A stretch of DNA of 64,000 bases from contig CM028922.1 in the NCBI GenBank assembly GCA_016801845.1, forward strand, positions 835,001 through 899,000, in the 5' to 3' direction. The stretch comes from Polydactylus sextarius. Lineage: Eukaryota > Chordata > Actinopteri > Polynemidae. The notes beneath the pieces are model-generated. The model was not told where the DNA came from, made no database searches, and saw nothing but the letters and a program-made list of their open reading frames with translations. This document shows, in pieces, positions 1 through 10,558 of this stretch (within the stretch, counting starts at the first letter, position 1; each line of letters begins with the position of its first letter). A program made the translations under genes and the position numbers.

Positions 1-439
1 ATTTGATCATAAATTAAATCTGAACTAGATGTTGATGCTAAATGTAAAATAAAAGAAACAGTGAAGTTCTTCAGATACATGTGACCAGACTGAAACCGTT
101 GGTAGTGAAATAATGAAAATTATCATCGTTTATCAACAGAAAAACACGTAACAACGTCTCAGCTGAAAATACAGATCATCTTTTTTAGTTTTACATGAAA
201 CCTGTTGAATTTCCTGTTGTCAAAGACTTTTCATCTACTTCCTGTTACATCATGAACAGTTTGATTATAAAAACCTTCTCTAGATTTTACTCTTCACAGC
301 AAATCTTCTTCTACAGCTAATTATCTTCATCAAGAAGAAGCAAAAGTTCTGATGTTAATTTCATGTGAAATTCACAGATGAAAACACTTTATATTTTTCA
401 TCGTTTTCAAACCTTTTTTTTATCCAACAAAGACAATGA
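1..439. other. Downstream flank, nothing recognised
   Basis: AT-rich sequence beyond the poly(A) region of the triple-MLLE gene. I see no coding exon, RNA gene or clear repeat here. Confidence 0.4.
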
Positions 440-445
440 TTTATT
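440..445 (-). terminator. Candidate poly(A) signal of the triple-MLLE gene
   Basis: TTTATT on the + strand (AATAAA on the minus strand) lies about 205 bases beyond the stop codon at 650-652. It would give a 3' UTR of about 220-240 bases. Other A/T-rich hexamers are nearby, so the exact signal is uncertain. Confidence 0.4.
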
Positions 446-649
446 AATAAAGAGAGAATCTGTGGTGGAAAGTAACAAATCGACTCGTTTCAGCTGAAAA
501 TGTTTTAATAAACTTTAGTTATTTACACTTGGTCCAGACAAACGTCTTTAATCATCAGTGTTGTTTTGTTTTCACCGTCATCTCCTGAAGTGACGAGTCA
601 GCGTTTTAACATCCGAGTCATTCATCCGTTAACCTGTCGTCGTCCAGTT

Positions 650-2091
650 CTACGTGTTCAGAGCAGCTTGTGCTTTCTGAACAGCAGCTTCCAGCATGTT
701 GTTGTCACTGAGCAGCTGCTGAAGAGCAGCCGGCTCCATCTCCAGTAACATCCCTGACCACAGACACACGACACAAAAGATCTAAAACTGAAGCTTTACA
801 CACACTTTACAACATGTTCCAACACATTACATGTAGGAGGAACCATTATATTTAAAGGACAGTATCATCTGACCTGTGATATCATTAGCATGAAGAGGAT
901 CGATCTCCTCCACCAGCAAGAAAAGTTTCTCTCCCAGTTTCTCTGCGTCGTCGACGTCTGACGTGTCACTGACGTCGGTCTCCTCGTTCCGCCTGAAGAG
1001 AAGCGGCAGGTTTATTAGTGTTTTATTCATTAATACTGACGTTTATCTAAAGGTTATTATTAATAAATGATGGATTCATGTCTGAGGTGTCAAGTCACAT
1101 ACTCTTTTAGTGTCTGCAGAGCGAGGTTCACCTGCTCCTCCAGCAGTTTTGGATCTGACAGAAGGTTTAACACAGCGTCTTTATGCTGCTCCAGAAGCAT
1201 CCCTGTGGTTGAACAAGAATCAGATTTAGAATAAAATAGAATATACTTTATTTGTTCCTCCGAGGGGAAATGCATCTGTTCAGTCTCCAGAGATGAGGAG
1301 GAATGTTGATGTTTGCAGCTGAGACACGACAGAGTTGAAGAGATGAGGAGAAGAGGGATGTGCACTGTGAGACTAACATTTCTGGACTGCAGATTAAATT
1401 TATCTACATATAATTATAATTTATTTATGATTATTTAATATTAAACCACAAATGTTAGCGTGTGACCAGAGGACGTGTTTCTCACCTGTGATTTTCTGGG
1501 AGTGTCCTGTGTTGTAAACATCCACCAGCTCAAACAGCTGCTCCCCAAGAGAGTCAGACGACACAGACACATCATCCTCTTCTTTACATGTTGTTTTGCT
1601 GCAGAGAGGAAGGAAGACACCATCTTAAATGTTGTTGACACGTAAATAAATTCTCTATCCTCACTCCCCAGGGGGTTTCTACTCTTCCTTTGACAGTAGT
1701 TTAATATTATCTCACTCCTCCATCTCTGAAGACTCACATACTTTCTATTGAGGATGATAAAGGAAGGAGATCAGGTGTAGAAACCTCCTGTCCTTCCTGT
1801 ACCTGGGATCCTGCTCCAGCTGCAGAGCTCTGAGGGCTTTCTCCACCGCTGCAGTCAACATGGCCTCATCCTGCAGCATCTGCCTCAGGACCGGAGCCGG
1901 CAGCTCCAGCAACATACCTGAAACACAGACATGTTTAGGATCTTTGCTCTATCTTGTTGTTAATATTTTCAGACTTTTCAGGTTTTTAACTTCAACTCAC
2001 CTGTTAGTTTTCCAGCAGTGTCTTTGTGTTTGGAGTAAATGTGAGTGTACAGCTGCTCACCAAGTGTCTCCAGATCCTCCTCCTCATCCAT
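650..2091 (-). CDS. Small protein made of three tandem PABC/MLLE domains
   Basis: Six coding exons, complement(650..753, 874..992, 1103..1202, 1486..1598, 1803..1917, 2001..2091), with GT-AG junctions and continuous phase give 213 residues. The product has three copies of the MLLE (PABC) fold of cytoplasmic poly(A)-binding protein: LGEQLYTHIYSKHK.. from residue 10, LGEQLFELVDVYN.. from 86 and LGEKLFLLVEEID.. from 159. Each carries the family signature (K/D)-(I/L)-TGMLLE followed by the acidic/leucine helices. In PABPC and UBR5 this domain binds PAM2 peptides. The linkers are acidic and Ser/Asp/Thr-rich. No RRM or other domain is present, so it looks like a trivalent PAM2-peptide adaptor (inference). 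The start is the ATG at 2091; an in-frame stop lies 21 bases upstream, but a splice acceptor just before it may join a 5' UTR exon. I do not recognise an established gene name. Confidence 0.85.
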
Positions 2092-2677
2092 CACATCAGG
2101 ACACTGATTTTAAGTCAAAGTTTGATTTTAAAATAATCTGTTGTCCAGGTGATTTTCACCTCTGATAACTTTGTTTTGTTCACATCTTCTAAATTACGTC
2201 TGTGTTCAACCACAAAATAGACAAAAACGACGTTTAAAACTGCACATTTTCACCTCAACTGTCGTCTTATGTTCACTACATTTATCCTGAACATTCACTC
2301 ATTTAATAATATAAAACAACTCTCAAGTTTTTGAGGTTAAAACAGCGAATATTTCACATCTACTGTTTTTTTCTGACGGCTCTGTAAACACCAGGCGCAC
2401 GATGATGACGTCACGATTTCACCCGAGTGCGGTGAGGAATTAGGTGTGTTCCTCCGCTACGTCTGAAGAAAAATAGTCCGTCACATAATGGTGCTTTAAA
2501 TTTGTTCTAGCGCCATAACGTTCAGGAAACACACCTATAAGATTATATATATTTAAGATACAGATTTTAAATGTGTTAAAATGTGTGTTTTTGCGATAAA
2601 TATGTTATAAAGATGTAGTTCGGCTGCGGAAGGATATGAGTGAGAGGTTCCGTAAAGCGGTTTCCGCTCTCTCTGGT
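2092..2677. promoter_or_regulatory. Divergent promoter between the triple-MLLE gene and rpl28
   Basis: About 590 bases separate the minus-strand start codon at 2091 from the rpl28 TOP start near 2679. A perfect CRE/ATF palindrome TGACGTCA sits at 2406-2413 within a short CpG-containing stretch (2395-2460). The minus-strand 5' UTR exon must lie here; its limits cannot be fixed by eye. Confidence 0.5.
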
Positions 2678-2696
2678 CCTTTTCCTCCGCTAAAAG
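2678..2696 (+). promoter_or_regulatory. rpl28 5'-TOP start and first non-coding exon
   Basis: The pyrimidine run CCTTTTCCTCCGC is typical of the terminal oligopyrimidine start of ribosomal protein mRNAs, which puts translation under mTOR/LARP1 control (known for the class). The tiny exon ends AAAAG before a GTAACG donor, and the coding exon is joined at the acceptor ending at 3166. Confidence 0.6.
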
Positions 2697-3173
2697 GTAA
2701 CGTGGTCGCTTCTGCCGCTAACAGCGGAGCATTAAAGTTGACTTGTTTTATGTATTTTACGCCTTTTTAGGTGCACGAATTAAAATGTTGTTCGTTGTGT
2801 TAATTGTTAAACATCAAATGCGACAGTAAAAAGTCAAGTGAAACGCAGAAATGTGAAGTAAATGTTGTGAACACGTCGCTCCGGTTTAGGCCTCGTCCTG
2901 TTGAAGCTTTGAAGCTAAACGTTAAATTTTGACTTAAACACAAAAATACATCGATATTTATTAGATTTAACTAAATATTTATATTAAATACATGTATATA
3001 ATGTTTATAATATTACATCTTTTGTTCCCAATTAATCCGCCGGTTGTAGAAAAACTGATAAGTGTCAATGAATTAGCGAACACGTTTGACGTTAGCATCG
3101 ATACTAAACTCATTTGGTTTATTAGTTGTAGATTAAATGTCACTAACTCTTTATTCTTGTGTTCAGGTTCATC

Positions 3174-5139
3174 ATGTCTGCTCATTTGCAGTGGATGGTC
3201 ATCAGGAACTGCTCCAGCTTCCTCCTGAAGAGGAACGGACAGACTTACAGCACCGTGAGTAACTTTAGACACTTTAATAGAAAAGACAGACCCACAACAT
3301 GATGTTATACACTGATCACAACCAGGTTTGAGTCTGTACTTTTATTTTAATCATTTGAATTATTAAAAGATAATAAATATCATCATCCTAGTGTCTTACA
3401 ATCGCAGGTGACACGTGTTTTCTTTGATTTGAGACGAGTTTTGAATTAAACGCTTTAAGTTTATGTTTATAATAATTAGTTATAAAGATCATGTCAGTTT
3501 AATCATTACAGCTGCTCCAGATGTTCAAACAGACTAGATGAACCATCGTGTGTTTAGAAAGTGACTGAAAATATTAGTGTGATCAAGTTCAGTTCATGTC
3601 ACTTTATAAGAAGATTTAATAATGTGAGATAATTGGATTTAGTAGCTCTAAAAATTACTGTAATTAAGAACAATTTGGTTCATTTATTTTACTTGTAACT
3701 GAGTATAAATAATTTAAAATGTTGTCACCACATGAAGCAGCAGACTCCTCTGGTTCCCGCGGCAACACACAGATACATTGTAGCAGCCAGTCAGGTTATC
3801 AATAGATTGAAAACAGATCAGTGAAGATTGGTGATTGAACTGAATTGATCTTACGTCCCAACAACAAACAAGGTTGAAGTTACTGGATGTGACAAAGTTG
3901 TTAATAATTATATTTAAATGAATTAAACAGAAAAGAATCTTTGTATTTGTGCTGAACACGGTTGATCCATAGAATCACTGCTGAGAATAAATTAAACATG
4001 AATTAAAGAAAACTTTATACTTTAACTTGAGTATATTTTTACTCCAGTGGTTGTAGTTGATGTTCAGTATCTTTCCACCGCTGGTCGTTAGTGATGAACA
4101 TATTAAACCTTCAAACTGAGGCTCACAGGACCAACACTGATTTGTTTCTAGTTATTGATAACTGATCAAACAAGTTGTTCAGTTTGTGACCAGTTTTATT
4201 TCCTGTTTACGTGACAGGAGCCCAACAACCTGAAGGCCAGGAACTCGTTCCGCTTCAATGGTTTGGTTCACAAGAAGACTGTAGGAGTCCAGCCAGCGGC
4301 CGACGGCAAAGGAGTCGTTGTTGTGCTGAAGAAACGTGCAGGTAAATGTTTTTAACGGCTTTTTTTTTCTTTGTGTGAATGAAAAGTGGCTTCAGTGTTG
4401 AGTCAGGATGAGACGAGGTTTTTAATTTTATTCCTTCCTCCTTCAACTGCTCACATGAGCAGTTTTAACTTTCTGTTTAAACTTGTCGTCTTTGAAGGTT
4501 TTTCACCTTTTTATCTGAATCATAGTAGCAACGTCAACATTATCCAGCTGATATCGACTCCAGCTGTGCTCGCTGTTGTTGTAGAGATCAGAGGAACAGA
4601 TTGTTCTCGAGCAGGAATCCTCATGGACACTGTCCAGGACATTTTTCATTTCCTGGTAGAAAACGTCTCCTGAGCTGTAACGACCAGAGAAATGTTGGTT
4701 TTTAATCACGGTGCAGTCGAGCGTCGTCCTCTCAGTTTCAGATAAACGCAGTGTGACGTTGTTTTCTAACTGATCTTATAAGTTGTTTTTGGATCATAAC
4801 CGTACATTTGGTTAAAGTCACTTCTCTGTGTTTCAGGCCAGAACAAACCTGCCACTTCTTACGAGAAGATCACCATCAACAAGAACTCCCGCGCCACCCT
4901 CAACAGCCTGAGGCACATCATCCGCAAGAACAAGTACAGGAAGGACCTGCGCATGGTGAGTTCTTATCACATGAGATGTCTTTTATTAGAAGGTTGTATT
5001 TCAAATCTTTTCAGCAACATAACAACTTGTCTTGTATTTGTTTCTCCAGGCTGCTCTGCGTCGTGCCAGCGCCATCCTGAAGAGCCAGAAGCCTGTTGTG
5101 GTCAAAAAGAAGCGCACCAGGGCTGCGAAGACCGCATAA
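3174..5139 (+). CDS. rpl28: 60S ribosomal protein L28 (eL28)
   Basis: Coding exons join(3174..3254, 4218..4341, 4837..4955, 5050..5139) give 137 residues, the same length as human RPL28. The protein begins MSAHLQWMVIRNCSSFLLKR and ends in a basic tail KKRTRAAKTA. It is a structural protein of the large cytosolic ribosomal subunit. The ATG lies seven bases into exon 2, just after the acceptor, as usual for this class. AATAAA signals follow the stop at about 5153-5165. It is divergently paired with the triple-MLLE gene. I found no convincing snoRNA in its introns. Confidence 0.97.
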
Positions 5140-5169
5140 ATTCATACACATGATAAATAAATAAAAGAT

Positions 5170-5943
5170 TTTCTGTTTGGAAAAAAAAAACACTTTGTTG
5201 TCTTGAGTCTTCGTCTTGTTCACGTCTTCAGGTTCAGTTTGCAGCAGATAATCGATCGTTTAGTTTGATAATAGATCGAAGAAATGTTTGTAAACGTCGA
5301 CGCAGAAGCAGTGAAGAATTTTAAAGATCATCTACAGTTTGAACTGGTTTAACCACCTGTTCCATGTAAAGTCACAGACTAATAATTATTTATTATTCAA
5401 ACCAAAATAACAAAGTACGTTTTCTATTTGTATCATTTCTGTTTGTATTTTATTTTACACGCTGCTGATGTGAGTCTCGTCCTCTCTGCTCTGATGAAAC
5501 ATTTCACAGCATCAACTTTAATTAATCAACCACACGAGGAGTCGATCTGACTCGATTATTTATGGATGAATTTCTCTTCCTGTCTTTATTTTATTTATTT
5601 TATATAAATAACTGAAGTGAAGTAAACGCGTGATGTGAAGTTGATGCTCTGTTGAAGTTTAAAGCTTCAACTTTTTAAAATCAGATCAAACTAAACCACT
5701 GAGGCCTCTTGTTATAGTCACTGGACCCGCTGATGTGGAAACATCAGATAGATTTTAAAGCAGCCCACTGGCAGCTTTCCACTCGTGGCTTTGGAAAGAA
5801 AGAACCAACTGCTGTCTCCTCCCTCGACTAAGCTGATAACGTGTCCGGTCGTTTCTGCAGCGCAGCTCGACTCAGATGAACCGAGGAGACGGACGTTGAC
5901 GCGTGTGAAGATGTGAAGACGGTGGTTGTGTGTTGGTGTCGTT
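5170..5943. other. Intergenic, rpl28 to the small secreted-protein gene
   Basis: No exon or repeat recognised. The last 150 bases (about 5790-5940) are richer in CpG and probably contain the promoter and 5' UTR of the next gene. Confidence 0.4.
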
Positions 5944-7455
5944 ATGAGGAGAATAACGCTGCTCCTTCTTCTTCTCGTCCTGGAAAGTCGCAGCTTCGAG
6001 CTGCAGGATACGATTCACGCTCTGATAGAGGAGAACATCCACCTCCACGACCAGCTGGACAACCTCACCCAGGCCCTCAGGGAACTCAAACGGATGCTGT
6101 GGCATCACCCGAGTGGTACCGTTCGACTCTCTCTATATAAACATATCTGATATAAAACATATAAATACAGAGAGCAGCTGATGAGAAACACATCACAGAA
6201 GAGACAGAAATATTCAACAGGAATTACAGTAAAATTCTTCATAGTAAAACAAGTTAAGGTTCAATAAAACAACTGGTAAATTATCAGTTTTATTTCACTT
6301 TTTTTATGATGCAAAAAGTTTCTTTTAAATGTTATTTGAAATGTTTTTGTTCGTGATTCAATCAATTATAGAAAATATCAGGTCAATAAATACAATTATT
6401 TAATGATAATCAGTGAATGATTTTATCCTTAATAAGTTTATTTATTTAAAACAGACGATTTAAAAAATCATCTTGTCTCTTGAACAAGTCGATGGTTCAT
6501 AATTAATAAGAATAAATTAGATAAAACAATATCAGAGTAAACATTATACAGACTTTACAGCAGCTTTGGTAAATTAGTTATTACTTATATTTAATTATTA
6601 TTATTATTATTATTATTATTCACTTCAATCTAATCTCTTTTCACGACTTTAAAAGATAAAAACAACAACAGTATTTAATTTAAAGACTGAAGATATGTTT
6701 CCACTACTTCGCGTGACAACTTTCCAAAGTCACATGGATTTAAAATGTTTTTCGCCTCGAGGTCAAAACTGTTCTGTTTTTTTATTTCATCTATTTTCAT
6801 CTTTCATTTCCTGTTGATGTCGTGTCTTGTTTCCTCTTAATCTCTTCATTCATTCACATTCTCTGTTTCTGTTTCCTCTTCTCACAGTTTGACCTTTGAC
6901 CTATTTGAACAGTTTATAACAATAACTAATCTTTTCTGTTTGTGTTTGTAATTAAGACACTGATCATCACGAACATCACGAGCATCACGATGAAGACGCT
7001 GAACATCTGTGGCAGGAGTGGTCTCAACACGGTCAGTATCACTGCTTTGACTTTCAGTCTGGAAAAAAAAAAAAGCTTCCAGCAGATTCACAAACATTGA
7101 GCTGACGAGCTGTGACAGAGGCCGCGCCATTAGCTGCTATCGATCTCACGTCCACGTGGGTCAGACTGCAGTTTGACTGAGCAGGTCACGTAGACACCGG
7201 AGGGATAATGTAATCGTTTGTTAATCAACTCGACTCTAAATGAGCCTTGTAGCTGAACCACATATACACGTAGATAAACATCATCACACTGAGTTTCTCC
7301 TTTCACCGGCAGGAATCAGCGCAGAAACTCATCTCCTGCTGGAACATGTTTTCTGTGGACACGAGCTGCACGGCTCAGCTGCTCCCTCCCTCCACCAAGA
7401 AACGCTGCTGCTGACGGCGTCCTGCCTCGTCCTGCTGCTCATGAGCTGTTTGTAG
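5944..7455 (+). CDS. Unrecognised small secreted, His-rich, possibly GPI-anchored protein
   Basis: Exons join(5944..6115, 6957..7031, 7313..7455) with phase-1 introns give 129 residues. The N terminus MRRITLLLLLLVLESRS is a classic signal peptide. Residues about 20-55 form a charged amphipathic helix of coiled-coil character (ALIEENIHLHDQLDNL...). Exon 2 encodes a His/Asp/Glu cluster (TDHHEHHEHHDEDAEH) that could bind metal. Exon 3 ends in a hydrophobic stretch (LLLTASCLVLLLMSCL) directly before the stop, preceded by small residues (HGSAAPS), as in a GPI-attachment signal; a single membrane anchor is the alternative. Only two cysteines precede this tail-side region, so a disulfide-knot hormone is unlikely. 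I cannot name the family. Expression evidence is needed because all exons are short. Confidence 0.6.
6596..6620. repeat. (ATT)n microsatellite
   Basis: Run of TTA/ATT triplets in intron 1 of the small secreted-protein gene. Confidence 0.9.
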
Positions 7456-7473
7456 TTTACGAGTTGAACTCCA

Positions 7474-8125
7474 TCACATGTGAACCTACATCCTACTGTC
7501 AGAGTCTCTGAGTTGACGTCAGTTGTTAATAAATGAAACAAACAGCTGCTACGTTAGAAAAACAAGAGTTTAATCAGGCTGTCACACACCTCTGTTGGTT
7601 TCTGACACTTCATCAACGTCCAGAAGAGTCGACTGTTCAAAAACTAAAAAAAATTAATCATCACAACATTATGAATGAGTGTAACAACATGGAAACATCT
7701 GATCTTTGTGTTTTACAATTTAAACAAGATTTTTAGAGAAAATCAAATTCATCAGTAAATGTGAATAGAAACGAGTTCAACAGTCGACTCTTCTGGACGT
7801 TGACGAAGGCGTCAGAAACCAACAGAGGTGTGTGACAGCCTGATTAAACTCTTGTTTTCTAGCGTTTCTTTACCACTACTGAGTTAAACAGACATAGTGT
7901 CATGTTGGTGAGGCTCCTTAGAAAGAGATGTTCAGCCTCTTTAGTGACACAACAACACTGTTTACTTTGACGTTAGAAATCTGCCCCGATCACTTAGTTT
8001 ATCAGCTGCCTGGTCAGACTCACCGCTACCACCACATCTACACTAACTAGACACTGTTTGTTTCATTTATTAACAACTGATGTTAACTCAGAGACTCTAA
8101 CAGTAGGATGTAGGTTCACATGTGA
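7474..8125. mobile_element. Foldback/MITE-like element with long terminal inverted repeats
   Basis: The left arm (from 7474, beginning TCACATGTGAACCTACATCC, to about 7640) reappears as its reverse complement at about 7780-8125. The match includes the TGAAACAAACAG block and the block around CTCTGTTGGTTTCTGAC. The right arm carries an extra 180 bases or so of unrelated sequence (about 7860-8045). No transposase ORF is visible, so it is non-autonomous. It sits immediately after the stop codon of the small secreted-protein gene and supplies an AATAAA at 7528-7533. Confidence 0.75.
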
Positions 8126-8900
8126 CACTGAGGAGCTGCACTGCAGGTTAAGTGCAAACTATACTTTGTAATTTAACGTAGTTTTGATTATTATTATTAT
8201 TATTATTATTATTATACAGAGATTAACAGTGACCCTGGTTCTTCCTGTACAGTTTATTGATCATTTGAGACAAATGTGTTGAAGTGTAAAAGTGTCTGTT
8301 GATGCTGGTGCATCATTTCAGAGGAAACTCATCTTTTGTAAATCAGCTTGTAATATAAAGACGTCCACTAATAGTAACTGCTCCTCTTATAATTTATTTA
8401 AACATCAATGATCCTTCTTCAAATGAGTAAAATACTTATATTTATCTGATTTAATCTGTAAATACAATAAATAGTTATAAAAAATGATGTGTTGAACTTT
8501 TTAATCATTAAAAAACCTTGTTGACTTAATCAAACTAGAAACTGAATCATTTATGGTTTTGACCACTTGGGGGCAGCAGACGAAGTTTAGAACAAAAACA
8601 AAATATTTTTATTAAAAATTAAAAAATCTCAAAAATCTCAACCTGGTCGATCGACATCAAACCAAAACTAGAAGAGTAAAAAGTCGACACGTTGGAAAGT
8701 TGTTGGTAGAAAAACTCTTCATGACTTCATCTTTATTCTGTGACGTCTTAAATTAAATCAACTTAAATTACTTTTAGTCAGAAGGAAAAGTTAAAGTTAG
8801 ATCAATTAGCTGAGAGACGCTAAAGATCTGAGCTTGTGATGATTATGTGCAGGTTTCATTTCATCTCTACAACAAACAAACAAACAGACCAGTGAGTCCA
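8126..8900. other. Intergenic, with a microsatellite and a CTCF-like motif
   Basis: Contains an (ATT)n run at about 8188-8216 and a motif CCACTTGGGGGCAGCA at 8563-8578 that resembles the CTCF core. Nothing else recognised. Confidence 0.4.
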
Positions 8901-8904
8901 AACA

Positions 8905-9347
8905 CTTTACAGTTTATTCTTCTTACTATCTGAAATGATACAGCACATATAAAAGTTTATAAAATTAACTAGAAGTCAGTTAGATTCTACAGAGTGAAAC
9001 ATAAAATAAAATCAAGATGTACATGAAACAAAAACAAGGGAAATGTGTTTAAACACAAATAAATAGTCGGCGGTCGAAGCTCAAACATCAGCTAACAGAC
9101 ACAAACAGCATTCTCACTGTGCATAACATGGTTGATAACGTCTAGTATTTACTCTTGTTATATTCGACTATTGTCTGGAATGATGATCTGGTTCATGTGC
9201 ATTTATTTTTGGTTCTGCTTCAACGCTGGTCGCATGTCGCTGTGTGTAATGAAATGGCTCAGTCCGTTATCACTAAAGGGGGTCACATAAATAAAACCAT
9301 GTCTCGTCCATGCAGGCAGCCAACGTACGTGTTAAGATATCACAGCT
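8905..9347 (-). other. pdcl 3' UTR with poly(A) signal
   Basis: Sequence beyond the pdcl stop. A minus-strand AATAAA (TTTATT at 8913-8918) would end a 3' UTR of about 440 bases. Confidence 0.45.
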
Positions 9348-10558
9348 CTAGTCGATGTCGAGGTCAGAGTCCTCGTCGCTCACAGTGTTCTGTATGATGG
9401 CTCCGTTACGAATCGTCTTGGGGCCGACGGGCGGTTTGTCGGGCAGGAGGCCGTACTCCTGCAGCAGAGCCTCCAGGTCCACGGCGAAGAAATCCTCCCC
9501 GAGCTGATCCGTGAGCCGCACGAAGTTTCCGATGAGGTCTCCTCCTTTGTAAACGAGCAGAGCGGGCAGAGCGCTGTCTCTGAACAGAGCGCTGGTGCTG
9601 ATGGCCGAGCTGCGGACGCTGCAGAACTTGACCAGCGGGTATTCCTGCGCCAGACACAGCAGGCTGCCGGTCATGGCCTCGCAGCCCGGGACCTCCGGCT
9701 CGTAGATGTGGATCATGACCAACGTGCTTTTATCCTCCTTGTCTAAAGCCTCCAGGAAGTCCTCTCCGCTGTTGAGCTCGTAGACTTTCTCGAAGCGTTT
9801 ACCGCGGCAGAGCTGACGCCGCATCTCCTCGATGCGCTGCATACGGTAATGTTGGAGGAAGTCCTCATCATCCTCCTCTTCCTGGAGCATGTTGTACTCC
9901 TGCATGGTCATCTGTGACACATACCGTTAAATCAATAGATTAACAGATGTTATCAGATCATAAAAACATACAAATCAGGATATTTTGTTCTTATTTCTCC
10001 GAAGCAGTAAAGTTTGAAGATGGAGTCACCTCTGCTGTGCCAAGATGACTCGAGGAACAAATATTTAAGTTAAATATTTAAGCTAAAGAAACATTTTCCC
10101 ATGTGTCTACTTTGTCCTCGTCCTACTTACTTTGCCCTTAATTTTTTCCTGCAGCTCTTTTTGTTTGTCTTTGTCTTTTTCCAGGTCGAGGTCAGAGCGG
10201 CAGGTCATCGACAGCTTCTTGATCAGTCTCTCCATCTCTTTCTTCTGCTCTTGTTTCTGCTCCACCTCCAGCTGCTTGTACTTCCTCCAGTCATTGATCA
10301 CACCCTTTGGTCCTGAGAGGGAAGATTAAGTCTGTAAATATGTAATATTTGCAGCTGTGGGGTCTGTATTTGTGTCCGTTAGTTACCCGTGTTGACGGCG
10401 CTTCCATCAGCGCTGTAGTCGATCTCAGGCTCAGCGACCGCGTCCCGGATCGTCTTGTTCTCTCCATCTTCGTCCTCGTTGTCGCTGCCCTCATCTTCGC
10501 TGCTGCTGTAATAATACTGCAGCTTCTCTCCCAGGATCTTGTCGTCCAGAGTCGTCAT
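9348..10558 (-). CDS. pdcl: Phosducin-like protein (CCT/Gbeta co-chaperone)
   Basis: Exons complement(9348..9911, 10131..10312, 10387..10558) give 305 residues (human PDCL 301). The N terminus MTTLDDKILGEKLQYYYSSS keeps the SSS cluster at residues 18-20, the known CK2 phosphorylation site that regulates Gbeta-gamma assembly. It is followed by an acidic stretch and the GVINDWRKYK helix of the phosducin family, a Lys/Glu-rich coiled helix, and a thioredoxin-like C-terminal domain (TLVMIHIYEPEVPGCEAM, ALPALLVYKGGDLIGNFV). It ends in an acidic tail EDSDLDID. In the cytosol PDCL works with the CCT chaperonin to fold Gbeta and pair it with Ggamma. A 5' UTR exon probably lies upstream, up to about 11.3 kb. 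Its closeness to ptgs1 matches the human 9q33 neighbourhood. Confidence 0.95.

Noticed and set aside
4091..4155. TGATGA ... CTGA ... CTGA pattern in rpl28 intron 2, snoRNA-like
   Set aside because: C to D distance is only about 50 bases and the flanks cannot form a closing stem.
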